Position numbers and translations under genes: made by a program. A stretch of 34,870 bases of DNA. Origin: a bacterium (lineage in GTDB: Bacteria; Vulcanimicrobiota; Vulcanimicrobiia; Vulcanimicrobiales; Vulcanimicrobiaceae). Below the pieces are notes generated by a model. The model saw only the letters and a program-made list of their open reading frames with translations. It did not search any database and was not told where the DNA came from. The DNA lies in the NCBI GenBank assembly GCA_021778415.1, contig JAJYCL010000029.1:1-34870 (forward strand), given 5' to 3'. Positions 23,777 to 32,640 of the stretch are shown here, one piece after another; position 1 is the first letter of the stretch, and the number at the start of each line of letters is the position of its first letter.

Positions 23777-24718
23777 ATGTCTCGCGCACAATTTCCCGAC
23801 GAACAATCGGCCGACGGCCACTTTCACCGGCAAGAGGATGCGTTTCGCGACTGGGTGCGCGCAGATGGAAGCACTGCGTTTGCTCCCGAAGCAGATCGCT
23901 ATCATCTGTATGTATCGCTTGCCTGCCCGTGGGCGCATCGAACAATCATCGTGCGCAAGCTCAAGCATCTGGAAAACGCCATCGGCATGAGCATCGTCGA
24001 TCCCATCCGAGATGAACGCGGATGGGCCTTTCGCGATGTCCCGGGGGCTAGCGGCGATGACGTCAATCATTTTGAGTATTTACTCCAGGCCTATCAGGCA
24101 AATGATCCGCACTATTCTGGGCGCGTGACCGTTCCCGTTCTCTGGGACAAAGCAACGAAACGTATCGTCAGTAACTCCGATGACGATATTATGCGCATGT
24201 TTGAAACTGAATTTGACGCATTTGCGAGTGCAGAGCCCGACCTTTATCCGCATGCGCTCCGCGAGCGTATCGACGATCTCAACGAGATCATCTATCAAAA
24301 AATCAACAACGGGGTCTACCGTGCCGGATTTGCGACATCGCAGCGCCCCTATGAAATTGCGGCACACCACGTATTTACCGCCCTTGATGAGATCGAGGCT
24401 CGGTTAACGAACCAACGCTATCTTTTCGGATCGCTGCCGGTTGAAACCGATTGGCGCTTGTTCGTGACCCTCATTCGCTTTGATCCAGTCTACGTCGGCC
24501 ACTTCAAATGCAATCTCAAACGAATAATCGATTATCCCAATCTCTGCGGTTATCTACGCGATCTCTATCAGATTCCCGGCATCGCCGAAACCGTGAACTT
24601 CGATCACATCAAGCGCCACTACTATATGACGCACGACGAAATCAACCCAACCCGCATCGTCCCCATCGGCCCGGAACAGAATCTGCTCGCTCCGCATCAT
24701 CGCGAACGCCTGTCCTAG
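23777..24718 (+). CDS. Glutathionyl-hydroquinone reductase (Xi-class GST)
   Basis: A 313-residue protein of the YqjG/ECM4 family, which reduces glutathionyl-hydroquinones using a Cys nucleophile. Seen: C50 in SLACPWAHRTIIVRKLK, then SNSDDDIMRMF (glutathione-site region) and a C-terminal all-helical domain (NNGVYRAGFATSQRPYE). These match the family closely in order and length. Its substrate here is unknown; quinone-conjugate handling could relate to aromatic metabolism, but it is 6 kb from the aromatic operon and such genes are common. Confidence 0.92.
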   Translation: MSRAQFPDEQSADGHFHRQEDAFRDWVRADGSTAFAPEADRYHLYVSLACPWAHRTIIVRKLKHLENAIGMSIVDPIRDERGWAFRDVPGASGDDVNHFEYLLQAYQANDPHYSGRVTVPVLWDKATKRIVSNSDDDIMRMFETEFDAFASAEPDLYPHALRERIDDLNEIIYQKINNGVYRAGFATSQRPYEIAAHHVFTALDEIEARLTNQRYLFGSLPVETDWRLFVTLIRFDPVYVGHFKCNLKRIIDYPNLCGYLRDLYQIPGIAETVNFDHIKRHYYMTHDEINPTRIVPIGPEQNLLAPHHRERLS

Positions 24719-24869
24719 CCCGTGGCCTCTGCAGTGGCAAAAACCGCTTTAACAATCTGATGCAGCAAATCGCCCGATCAATCCGCGCTTCTGCCGTAAG
24801 GAATTGACAAGCCAACGAGTGGAGCGTGTACACGACCCGACTGCGGCGGCTAATCCGCCGCAACGCTCA
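24719..24869. terminator. Intergenic region with GC hairpin
   Basis: TGCGGCGG-CTAAT-CCGCCGCA at 24842-24862 is a perfect 8-bp stem. It lies 8 bp past the stop of the minus-strand coiled-coil gene and 120 bp past the reductase gene on the plus strand. No T-run follows on either strand, so terminator activity is only likely, not shown. Confidence 0.4.
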
Positions 24870-25133
24870 TCACCTCGTTAAGCGCGCGATTCCCGCCACA
24901 TCAAGGCGCTGATCCGTCGCCAATCGCCAGCGCTGCAAGCCCCGAACTTCCGCCTCAATTGAGGTCGTCTTGGCTTCGATCGAGCCGATCTTGGCTTCGA
25001 TCGTGCCGACCCTCGTCTCAATCGTGCCGACCCTCGTCTCTAACGCGTCAACCTTTGTAAAGCCAAAAAGCATCGCGCTGTGGAGATCCAAAACGGCGTT
25101 CATCACATCGTCAGTCGTGTATTTCGTTGCCAT
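24870..25133 (-). CDS. Short heptad-repeat coiled-coil protein
   Basis: An 87-residue protein. After an N-terminal segment (DDVMNAVLDLHSAMLFGFTK) come five near-identical heptads: ALETRVG, TIETRVG, TIEAKIG, SIEAKTT, SIEAEVR. Hydrophobic residues fall at the a/d positions of a parallel coiled coil. The DNA repeats in 21-bp units. Similar short proteins are often toxin-antitoxin- or phage-like in annotation, but I recognise no family. Divergent to thrS with 83 bp between. Confidence 0.65.
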   Translation of the reverse strand: MATKYTTDDVMNAVLDLHSAMLFGFTKVDALETRVGTIETRVGTIEAKIGSIEAKTTSIEAEVRGLQRWRLATDQRLDVAGIARLTR

Positions 25134-25216
25134 GGTGGGGAGCGTAGCATGCGACTATTGCCGCAGCATTACCTCCACGAAGGCTCAGCCCATGAGGCCC
25201 GCTAATCTGAGGCCTC

Positions 25217-26950
25217 GTGAGTGATTCTACGACCAACCATCCGACGCTGGCTGAGCTACGGCATACCGCAGCACACGTTCTAGCCTATGCTGTCCAGGAT
25301 CTGTTCCCTGAGGCCAAACCCACCATTGGGCCAGCCATCGAGAACGGCTTCTACTACGATTTCGACCGTGCGAAGCCATTTACGCCGGAAGACCTCGAGC
25401 GCCTTACCGCTCGCATGCGAGAGATCGTCGCTGCAAATTACCCAATGACGGGCGAACAAGTCACGCGTGCGCACGCCATCGAGCGCTTTGCCGGCAACCC
25501 GTATAAGGCGGAAATAGCGCGCGAAATTCCCGAAGGTGAGCCGATCACGCTCTATACCATTGGCGAATTCACCGATCTCTGCCGCGGCGGCCACGCTCAC
25601 ACGACCGGAGCCATAGGCGGCAGCACGTTAACGAGCGTTGCCGGCGCCTACTGGCGCGGCAAAGAGACAAATCCAATGCTCCAACGCATCTACGGCACCG
25701 CGTTCCCCACGCAAGCCGAACTCGATGCGTATCTCGTTCAGCTTGCCGAAGCTCACAAACGCGATCACCGCAAACTCGGCGTCGAACTGGATCTCTTCAC
25801 CGTCGAAGAGGAGGCCGGCGGCGGACTCATTTTCTGGCATCCAAAAGGCGCCACCGTACGCGGCATCATCGAAAACTTTATTCGCGACGGACTGCGCGAC
25901 CGCGGCTATCAGCCGGTCGTAACGCCGCATATCGTCAGCGAGAAACTCTACGAAATATCCGGGCATCTGCAAAATTATCAGGCGAATATGTTCGGCCCAA
26001 TCGAGGTCGAAGAACAACGCTTTCGCTTAAAACCGATGAATTGTCCCGGGCATATTCTCATCTTCAAATCGCGGCTGCATTCGTATCGCGAACTTCCCAT
26101 TCGCTACAGCGAATTCGGAACCGTCTATCGTTACGAACGAAGCGGCGTGCTTCATGGTCTTACGCGGGTGCGCGGATTTACCCAAGACGACGCGCATTTA
26201 TTTTGCACGCCTGAACAACTGCAATTCGAGTTCGAGCAAACGCTTGATGAAGCACTTCGTCTCATGGAAGCCTTCGGATTTACCGATTTCGAATACTTCC
26301 TATCGACGAGATCGGCTGCGGAGCGCGGTGAAACCGATCCGATCGCCGAGGACGCAATTCGTCGAGCTTTAGAATCTCACCACCTTCCCTATCAAATCGA
26401 TGAGGGTGGTGGCGCCTTTTACGGCCCCAAACTTGATATCAACGTTCGCGACGCGATCGGTCGCAAATGGCAGCTTGGAACAGTACAAGTCGACTTCGTG
26501 TTACCGGGGCGCTTTGGGCTCAAATACCGCGCAGCCGACGGGCATGATCACACGCCGGTGATGATCCATCGTGCGCTTGCGGGCTCAATGGAACGTTTCT
26601 TCGGCATTCTTGTCGAGCATTTCGGCGGCGCGTTTCCAGCTTGGCTCGCTCCCGTACAAGCGGTTGTCGTTCCCATCGGCGAAACGCAACTCGAGTATGC
26701 GCGAGACGTTGCCGAGCGATTGCGTCCGCATGGTTTCCGCATCGAGGTCGATGAATCGAACGAAAAACTCGGCTATAAAATTCGTCATTGGAAAACGCAG
26801 AAGGTTCCCTATGTCCTTGTCGTCGGCAAACAAGAGATGGCCGATGGAAGCGTCAATGTCAATGAACGCGGCTCGGAAACAAAGCGCACCGTCACCGTTG
26901 ATGAATTCGCTCAAGAACTGCGTCAAAAAACGGAGACTCGCGCATCATGA
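25217..26950 (+). CDS. thrS: Threonyl-tRNA synthetase lacking the TGS domain
   Basis: A 577-residue class II synthetase that charges tRNA-Thr. It begins directly with the editing domain: HTAAH (H16, H20) and CRGGH (C122, H126), the four residues that hydrolyse Ser-tRNA-Thr. The catalytic core follows with KPMNCPGH (zinc Cys), RYERSG, GGGAFYGPKLD and HRALAGSMERFF, then an anticodon-binding domain (VVPIGETQLEYARDV). The usual N-terminal TGS domain of about 60 residues is absent. GTG start at 25217 with GAGG upstream. Overlaps the next gene by 4 bp. Confidence 0.95.
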   Translation: MSDSTTNHPTLAELRHTAAHVLAYAVQDLFPEAKPTIGPAIENGFYYDFDRAKPFTPEDLERLTARMREIVAANYPMTGEQVTRAHAIERFAGNPYKAEIAREIPEGEPITLYTIGEFTDLCRGGHAHTTGAIGGSTLTSVAGAYWRGKETNPMLQRIYGTAFPTQAELDAYLVQLAEAHKRDHRKLGVELDLFTVEEEAGGGLIFWHPKGATVRGIIENFIRDGLRDRGYQPVVTPHIVSEKLYEISGHLQNYQANMFGPIEVEEQRFRLKPMNCPGHILIFKSRLHSYRELPIRYSEFGTVYRYERSGVLHGLTRVRGFTQDDAHLFCTPEQLQFEFEQTLDEALRLMEAFGFTDFEYFLSTRSAAERGETDPIAEDAIRRALESHHLPYQIDEGGGAFYGPKLDINVRDAIGRKWQLGTVQVDFVLPGRFGLKYRAADGHDHTPVMIHRALAGSMERFFGILVEHFGGAFPAWLAPVQAVVVPIGETQLEYARDVAERLRPHGFRIEVDESNEKLGYKIRHWKTQKVPYVLVVGKQEMADGSVNVNERGSETKRTVTVDEFAQELRQKTETRAS

Positions 26951-27852
26951 AGTCACAATTTCATCGCCTAACGGCACTATGCTTTGCGGTTGGAACGCTT
27001 GCCCTTGCAGCATGCTCCGGAAACTTTGCCAGCGGTACCGCTGCACCCGGCGGCGTTACGCCGCCGATGAACGGCCAACAGCAACTTCCTGGGCAACCAA
27101 CGCCGTCTCCCACGCCAACTGCCGCGCCAAAAATTCCACCAGGTGCCTCGGTGACGTACGCCTTCGCCGACGCGCCAAAGGGATTGCAATGCCCCGAATC
27201 CTCCGGATTTACGTGTATCGTCGTCTTTAATTTACCGACACCGCCACCGTCACCAAAACCGGGTGAGTCGGCAAGCCCGTCCCCGTCCCCGTCGCCGACT
27301 CCTACACCAACGCCGACGCCAACGCCGTCGCCAACACCCTCGGGATCGCCGTCCGGATCGCCAAGTCCGTCGCAGTCTCCAAAACCGAGCGGTCCCCGCG
27401 TCACGCTCGAAATCGAAGCGATGACCAAAAACGCTCCGCCGATGCACGATCCGAATCCCAAATCCGTCGGAACGATCCCTCTCGTTGTCTTGCGCGTGCA
27501 AACGGACCACGATGAAATGATTACCGGCGGAGCCGCAATCATTTTTACCATTCCGAAAGAACAGCTGGGTGGACGTGGATTTGCCTTACAACTTTTTGAA
27601 GAATCCCCAGTGAAAAAGAAATTCGTCGATCACTTCATTGCAGCATATAATCAGAGCACCGTCACAAAAAACGGGAAGCTTGCCTTTAAGTTCACCGTCC
27701 CGCCGCTTTCCGTCAAAGCAAATGAACGGTGGCTGATCGTTCTTTACGGCGACGATAAACCTGCCACTCCCGCACCGTCGACTGCCCCGTCCGCAAGCGC
27801 ATCCTCAAGTGCCTCACCGCTTCCAACTCCGAGTGCTTCGAGTTCGCCATGA
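26947..27852 (+). CDS. Pro/Ser/Thr-rich lipoprotein, function unknown
   Basis: A 301-residue protein with a lipoprotein signal (ALAACSG). It has two low-complexity linkers: residues ~40-60 and ~100-150, the latter an extended P-T/P-S run; a third Ser/Ala/Pro-rich tail closes the protein. Between them is a folded domain of about 130 residues (TLEIEAMTKNAPP to RWLIVLYGDD) with mixed beta-type character. Surface display beyond the membrane is likely. Coupled by ATGA to thrS before it and to the MFS gene after it, an unusual position for a lipoprotein. Confidence 0.75.
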   Translation: MKSQFHRLTALCFAVGTLALAACSGNFASGTAAPGGVTPPMNGQQQLPGQPTPSPTPTAAPKIPPGASVTYAFADAPKGLQCPESSGFTCIVVFNLPTPPPSPKPGESASPSPSPSPTPTPTPTPTPSPTPSGSPSGSPSPSQSPKPSGPRVTLEIEAMTKNAPPMHDPNPKSVGTIPLVVLRVQTDHDEMITGGAAIIFTIPKEQLGGRGFALQLFEESPVKKKFVDHFIAAYNQSTVTKNGKLAFKFTVPPLSVKANERWLIVLYGDDKPATPAPSTAPSASASSSASPLPTPSASSSP

Positions 27853-29114
27853 TGATTCGGAGCGTCTGGAACGAGCTCGACGCTGCGGCAAAACGAACGT
27901 TTACCGCGGCATTCCTCGGCTGGACACTCGATGCATTCGATTTTTTTCTCGTTACGTTCGTACTGGTCCAACTCAGTCATGATTTTTCACGATCGATCCC
28001 CGAAATTGCCTTTGCCGTCACACTAACGTTGATGTTCCGCCCATTGGGCGCACTGATCTTTGGCTGGCTCGGCGACCGGTTTGGCCGGCGAATTCCGCTC
28101 ATCATCGACATTGCACTTTTCGGTGTCATTGAACTCGCAACAGCCTTTTCACCGAATATCACCGTGTTTCTCGTGCTCCGCGCGCTTTTCGGCATTGCAA
28201 TGGGCGGTGAATGGGGACTCGGTGCCGCGATGGCGATGGAAGCCCTACCGCCGAATCGTCGCGGGCTTTTCAGCGGTATTTTGCAAGAAGGCTATATGGT
28301 CGGCTATCTCTTAGCAGCGCTCGCTTTTTATCTTGTTTCGACGTTTACTCCCTGGGGTTGGCGCGGGCTGTTTGTGATCGGCGCGATTCCATCGGTTTTC
28401 GTTATGTATATTCGTAATGCCGTCCCTGAATCGCGCATTTGGATGAAACGCATCGCCACTCGCATCGATTCGCGGGCTATGCTCCTAGCATTCTGGCGCA
28501 ATGCTCCACTCGTTCTTTACGCCATCGTTTTTATGGCCGGATTCAATTTTATGTCCCACGGAACGCAAGATCTCTACGCGACATTTCTACAAAAACAACA
28601 TGGATTCGCGCCGACGATCACATCGAGTATTGGGATCATTGCAGCCTTTGGTGCGATTCTCGGCGGCGTTGTTGCAGGCGGACTCTCGCAGCGCTTAGGC
28701 CGACGAAAAACGATCGTCATTGCGACGATTTTGGGACTTCTGGTCGTTCCTCTGTGGGCATTTTCGCAATCCATATTAGCGCTCGCACTTGGTGGGTTTG
28801 CCATGCAATTTGCCGTGCAAGGCGCATGGGGAGTCATTCCGGCGCATCTCAATGAGCTTTCACCGGAGGATTTGCGCGGCACATTTCCTGGTTTTACCTA
28901 TCAGATCGGCAACCTCATTTCAGCCGGGGCTCTACAAATTGAAGCGACCATTGCAAAATCATATTTCGCTTTACCCTCCGGTGAACCCGACTACGGCAAA
29001 GCGATGGCAGCTATGGCTGCGACCGTTTTACTCGTCGTGGGGATTCTTGCACTCGTTGGTCATCTCGTTAAACCGGAAATGCGAAGCGCCGATTTCGCGG
29101 AATCATCGACATAG
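27849..29114 (+). CDS. MFS transporter (sialate/aromatic acid:H+ symporter-like)
   Basis: A 421-residue transporter with 12 predicted helices. Signature segments: GWTLDAFDFFLVT in helix 1, GWLGDRFGRR in loop 2-3, RALFGIAMGGEWGLGAAMAM, and the second-half GGLSQRLGRRKT. The LDAFDFF pattern fits the metabolite:H+ symporter group that includes sialate, lactate and aromatic acid carriers; the substrate cannot be inferred. Coupled by 4 bp to the lipoprotein, 8 bp before tsaD. Confidence 0.82.
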   Translation: MMIRSVWNELDAAAKRTFTAAFLGWTLDAFDFFLVTFVLVQLSHDFSRSIPEIAFAVTLTLMFRPLGALIFGWLGDRFGRRIPLIIDIALFGVIELATAFSPNITVFLVLRALFGIAMGGEWGLGAAMAMEALPPNRRGLFSGILQEGYMVGYLLAALAFYLVSTFTPWGWRGLFVIGAIPSVFVMYIRNAVPESRIWMKRIATRIDSRAMLLAFWRNAPLVLYAIVFMAGFNFMSHGTQDLYATFLQKQHGFAPTITSSIGIIAAFGAILGGVVAGGLSQRLGRRKTIVIATILGLLVVPLWAFSQSILALALGGFAMQFAVQGAWGVIPAHLNELSPEDLRGTFPGFTYQIGNLISAGALQIEATIAKSYFALPSGEPDYGKAMAAMAATVLLVVGILALVGHLVKPEMRSADFAESST

Positions 29115-29122
29115 GATAGCCG

Positions 29123-30157
29123 ATGCTGCTTCTTGGTATCGAAACGTCCTGCGACGATACGGCAACCGCTGTCGTGCGCGACGGCTGCGAAGTCCTATCG
29201 TCGGTGAGCACCAACCAAGACGAATTCCATGCAGCGTATGGCGGCATTGTGCCGGAGATTGCCAGTCGCGCACACCTCGCATTACTCTCGGCAGCCATCG
29301 AGAACGCCCTTGCGCGAGCCGATGTCGCGTTGGCCGATCTCGACGGTATTGCGGTGACCCAAGGGCCTGGCCTTATCGGAAGTCTTGTGGTCGGGGTCGC
29401 GTCGGCAAAGGCACTTTCCTTCGCACGCAATCTCCCATTGTATGCCGTTAATCATCTCCATGGGCATATTTTCGCGACATTTCTTCGCGACCAACACATG
29501 CGCGATGCCCCTCTACCGCGTTATCCGTTTTTAACGCTTCTCGTTTCCGGTGGCCATTCGCAGCTCGTTGCCGTCGATTCACCAACGTCGATGCGCATTC
29601 TTGGACGCACACACGATGATGCGGCAGGCGAGGCGTATGATAAGACTGCACGGCTTCTCGGCCTTGCATTTCCCGGAGGCCCGCAGCTTGATGCATTGGC
29701 GCAGCACGGGGATCCCCGCATGCATCGTTTTCCACGACACCGACCCGAAAACGGATCACTCGATCTCTCGTTTTCCGGGCTCAAAACATCGGTGCGATAT
29801 TATCTTGCAACGCCCGAAGGCAAAGCTGCCCGTCGAGAGGATGTCGCCGCTTCCTTTCAGGCCGCCGTCGTCGATGTCTTGATGGCGCGCGTACGTTCTG
29901 CATGCGAGCGCGAGACGTTTCGTGCCGTTGCGTTGAGCGGCGGCGTTGCCTCAAACAGCGGTTTGCAAACGGCGTTACGTGCATGGGGCGAAGCCAACGG
30001 AATGCCGATTTGGATTCCGCCGCGACACTTCTGCACCGATAACGCGGCGATGATTGCCGCCGCCGCTTACTACCGTCGCGACGTTGCCCGCGTCGACCCT
30101 CTCATGCTACAACCCGATCCGAATTTACCATTTCTCTCCAACCTCGGCGCTGCATGA
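29123..30157 (+). CDS. tsaD: tRNA N6-threonylcarbamoyladenosine transferase TsaD
   Basis: A 344-residue protein of the TsaD/Kae1/Gcp family. It transfers threonylcarbamoyl to A37 of ANN-decoding tRNAs with TsaB and TsaE. Seen: LGIETSCDDTATAVV, TQGPGLIGSLVVG, the metal-binding NHLHGH (H111, H115), LVSGGHSQLV, and LSGGVASN. Length is normal for the family. It is 8 bp after the MFS gene, closing the thrS run; a REP array follows directly. Confidence 0.95.
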   Translation: MLLLGIETSCDDTATAVVRDGCEVLSSVSTNQDEFHAAYGGIVPEIASRAHLALLSAAIENALARADVALADLDGIAVTQGPGLIGSLVVGVASAKALSFARNLPLYAVNHLHGHIFATFLRDQHMRDAPLPRYPFLTLLVSGGHSQLVAVDSPTSMRILGRTHDDAAGEAYDKTARLLGLAFPGGPQLDALAQHGDPRMHRFPRHRPENGSLDLSFSGLKTSVRYYLATPEGKAARREDVAASFQAAVVDVLMARVRSACERETFRAVALSGGVASNSGLQTALRAWGEANGMPIWIPPRHFCTDNAAMIAAAAYYRRDVARVDPLMLQPDPNLPFLSNLGAA

Positions 30158-30171
30158 CGCGTTACGCGGGC

Positions 30172-30285
30172 CGACCCTTCGAGACGCGTGCTTCGCACGC
30201 TCCTCAGGGTGACACGAGGCACGGCGTATTCACGGGCCGACCCTTCGAGACGCGTGCTTCGCACGCTCCTCAGGGTGACAGGGTT
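30172..30285. repeat. Two REP-like units behind tsaD
   Basis: Two copies in the same orientation: (G)CCGACCCTTCGAGACGCGTGC-TTC-GCACGCTCCTCAGGGTGACA at about 30170-30212 and 30237-30280, each a hairpin with perfect GCGTGC/GCACGC inner arms. The first begins 13 bp after the tsaD stop. Confidence 0.9.
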
Positions 30286-30423
30286 CGTATCTGTCATGCT
30301 GACAAGCGCGTATCTGTCATGCTGACAAGCGCGTATCTGTCATGCTGACAAGCGCGTATCTGTCATGCTGACAAGCGCGTATCTGTCATGCTGACAAGCG
30401 CGTATCTGTCATGCTGAGGAGCG
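30286..30423 (+). repeat. 23-bp tandem repeat, REP-derived
   Basis: CGTATCTGTCATGCTGACAAGCG is repeated at 30286, 30309, 30332, 30355 and 30378 (exact 23-bp steps). A sixth copy starts at 30401 and runs into a REP unit. The unit contains TGTCA-TGC-TGACA, and its GTCATGCTGA is the outer end of a REP element, so it looks like amplification of a truncated REP end. Confidence 0.9.
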
Positions 30424-30656
30424 AGCGAAGCGAGCGTCTCGAAGCATCGTCGATACGGAGCACGCGGAGCGTGCAACCTTTGGGCCGGCCCGTCGAGACG
30501 CGTGCTTCGCACGCTCCTCAGGGTGACAAGACGCGCATCTGCTACTCCCACCATAATGACGATACGCATGCTACGCCGTAAGAACCGAGCTTGTCATCCC
30601 GAGCTACCGGCTTGTCATCCTGAGGAGCGAGCGCAGCGAGCGTCTCGAAGGATCGT
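30410..30656. repeat. Further REP units upstream of the solute-binding protein
   Basis: Three REP units: about 30410-30445 (TGTCATGCTGAGGAGCGAGCG...GTCTCGAAGC), 30488-30530 (opposite orientation), and 30610-30653, the last ending about 20 bp before the likely start codon of the next gene. Long ORFs through this stretch encode the peptides CHPEERAQRASR or similar and are not genuine. Confidence 0.85.
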
Positions 30657-30675
30657 CTCCCTCTTCGTCCTCACG

Positions 30676-32271
30676 ATGTCGGTCACAGTATTTTTTTTGC
30701 TTGCTGCCGCCTGTAGTCAACGCGGAGCAACCAACATCGAAACCACGTCGCTCACGATCGTACAACAGCGCGAACCTCGCTCTCTAAATCCGCTCTTCGA
30801 GAACGGGACCGCCAGTAAGGAATTTGGAGAGCTGATTTTCTCCTATCTCCTGACGTGGAATAGTCACGGGCAACTCGTCCCGGATGTAGCAAGGCAAGTC
30901 CCCACGCTTGCAAATGGAGGGATTTCCTCCGATGGACTGACGATAACGTACCATCTGCGCCCCAATGTTCGTTTCTCGGATGGAACACCGCTCACGGCCA
31001 ATGACTGCATTGCAACATTTCATGCGATCATGAATCCTCATTTGCTCGTTCAATCACGGTATGGTTACGATCGAATCAGTGCGCTCAATGCTCCAACTCC
31101 TTATACGCTCGTGATTCACTTACGCAAACCGTTTGCACCGATACTAACGCTTTTCTTTGCGCCTATGGGATTCCCCATATTACCGAAGCACAGTATTACC
31201 CATATCGCCAATCTCAATACATCATCATTTAACGAAGCTCCCATCGGCTCAGGTCCCTACCGTGTCGTGCGGTGGAATCACGGGAATCGCATTGACCTTG
31301 TTGCGAACTCTTTTTTCTATCGTGGAATTCCGCACATCGCGCATCTCATTCTTCGTTTCGTGCCCAGTCCCAACGTCGCAATCGAACAGTTGCAAACAGG
31401 TGAAGCTCAGTTCTTTTTTAACGACGAAGATTGGTCGACCATTCCACAGCTTCGGACGCTTGCACATATAAGGACGCTTGTCACGCCGATGAACGGCATC
31501 GGTGCCTTAATTTTTAATTTGCACGCGTCTCCGACCAATGCCATCGCGATTCGACGGGCGGTCGCCTTCGGCCTCAACATTCCCATGCTGGTCTCTCGAT
31601 CTTATCGCAATGCAATTACTGCCAGCCATGCAACGCGCGGCCTTTTCATGGAGATGGCAAACGACAGGGCATGGCCGATGCTGCCATTTCGGCCAGATTT
31701 GGCCGCGCAATCCCTGCAACGAGATGGATGGAAATTCGATGGCCACCACATTCGCACAAAAGATGGGAAACCGCTACGGATGCTTTTGGCCATTGCTGCT
31801 GGAACGCCAAGCGACGCTGCGATGGCAGCACAAATTCGACAAGAACTTTTGAGCATAGGCATCGATGTCGAAATTAAAACCTACGCGATGACGCAATTCG
31901 CAGCTCCCGCCGAGGCCGGTGGTCCGGTTTACGGCGGAAACTTCAACCTTGCGCTGTATCCGTTTGTCCCTGGAGATGATCCGGATACCACGGACCAGTT
32001 TGCTTGCAACCGAATACCACCCAACGGCTATAACAAACCGCGTATTTGCGACCCAAAAATCGACGCACTCTTACTTGCCGGTCGACAAACCTATGATCCG
32101 ATTGTACGGGCGAATATCTATCGTCGGCTGCAGGGCCAACTGGCACGAGACTTGCCGATGCTACCGCTCTTTCAAGCGCGAGGGGTTAACGCATTTACCT
32201 CGCGCCTTCATGGCGTAAGCGGATCTGTTGCCACCGTATTCTGGAATGTCTACCATTGGCACTTCAAATAA
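30676..32271 (+). CDS. Peptide/nickel-type ABC transporter solute-binding lipoprotein (SBP_bac_5)
   Basis: About 531 residues. A hydrophobic signal ending in LLAAACSQRG (lipobox) precedes the family-5 binding-protein body: QREPRSLNPLFENG, PTLANGGISSDGLTITYHLR, VRFSDGTPLTANDCIATFHA, GSGPYRVVRWNHGNRIDLVA, and RANIYRRLQGQLARDLPMLP. It delivers an oligopeptide or similar ligand to an ABC importer; permease genes are not in the window. The frame extends upstream to 30502 through REP sequence. ATG 30676 was chosen because it follows the REP, but it leaves the signal peptide without the usual basic start, and RR residues just before it are REP-encoded. Confidence 0.85.
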   Translation: MSVTVFFLLAAACSQRGATNIETTSLTIVQQREPRSLNPLFENGTASKEFGELIFSYLLTWNSHGQLVPDVARQVPTLANGGISSDGLTITYHLRPNVRFSDGTPLTANDCIATFHAIMNPHLLVQSRYGYDRISALNAPTPYTLVIHLRKPFAPILTLFFAPMGFPILPKHSITHIANLNTSSFNEAPIGSGPYRVVRWNHGNRIDLVANSFFYRGIPHIAHLILRFVPSPNVAIEQLQTGEAQFFFNDEDWSTIPQLRTLAHIRTLVTPMNGIGALIFNLHASPTNAIAIRRAVAFGLNIPMLVSRSYRNAITASHATRGLFMEMANDRAWPMLPFRPDLAAQSLQRDGWKFDGHHIRTKDGKPLRMLLAIAAGTPSDAAMAAQIRQELLSIGIDVEIKTYAMTQFAAPAEAGGPVYGGNFNLALYPFVPGDDPDTTDQFACNRIPPNGYNKPRICDPKIDALLLAGRQTYDPIVRANIYRRLQGQLARDLPMLPLFQARGVNAFTSRLHGVSGSVATVFWNVYHWHFK

Positions 32272-32317
32272 ACGCACCGCAGCCAAACGCCGTGACCTAA
32301 AAACGCCGCAGGCGTTT

Positions 32318-32640
32318 CCTGTCACCCTTCAGGAGCGCCCAAAGCACGCGTCTCGAAGGGCCGCGTCACCCTGAGGAGCGCACGAAGTGCGCGTCTCGAA
32401 GGGCCGTGTGCTTCGAGACGCTCGCTGCGCTCGCTCCTCAGCATGACAGAAAGTCGTCACCCTGAGGAGCGCACGAAGTGCGCGTCTCGAAGGGCCGTGA
32501 GCTTCGAGACGCTCGCTGCGCTCGCTCCTCTGCATGACAGCGCGTGCTTCGAGACGCTCGCTGCGCTCGCTCCTCTGCATGACAGAATGTTGTCACCCTT
32601 TTAGGAGCGCACAAAATGGTCGTTTCGAAGGGGTGCTTCT
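32318..32640. repeat. REP-like array between convergent genes
   Basis: Several units in both orientations; one composite segment (GTCACCCTGAGGAGCGCACGAAGTGCGCGTCTCGAAGGGCCGT) recurs at 32365 and 32456, 91 bp apart. The last unit (about 32593-32635) is degenerate and overlaps the 3' end of argB. It fills the gap between the binding-protein gene and the convergent argB. Confidence 0.88.

Noticed and set aside
26961-27551. Minus-strand ORF of 196 residues rich in Gly-Asp
   Set aside because: It is the shadow of the Pro/Ser/Thr-rich lipoprotein's repetitive codons.
30286-30423. CRISPR array (23-bp repeats)
   Set aside because: Copies are directly adjacent with no spacers.
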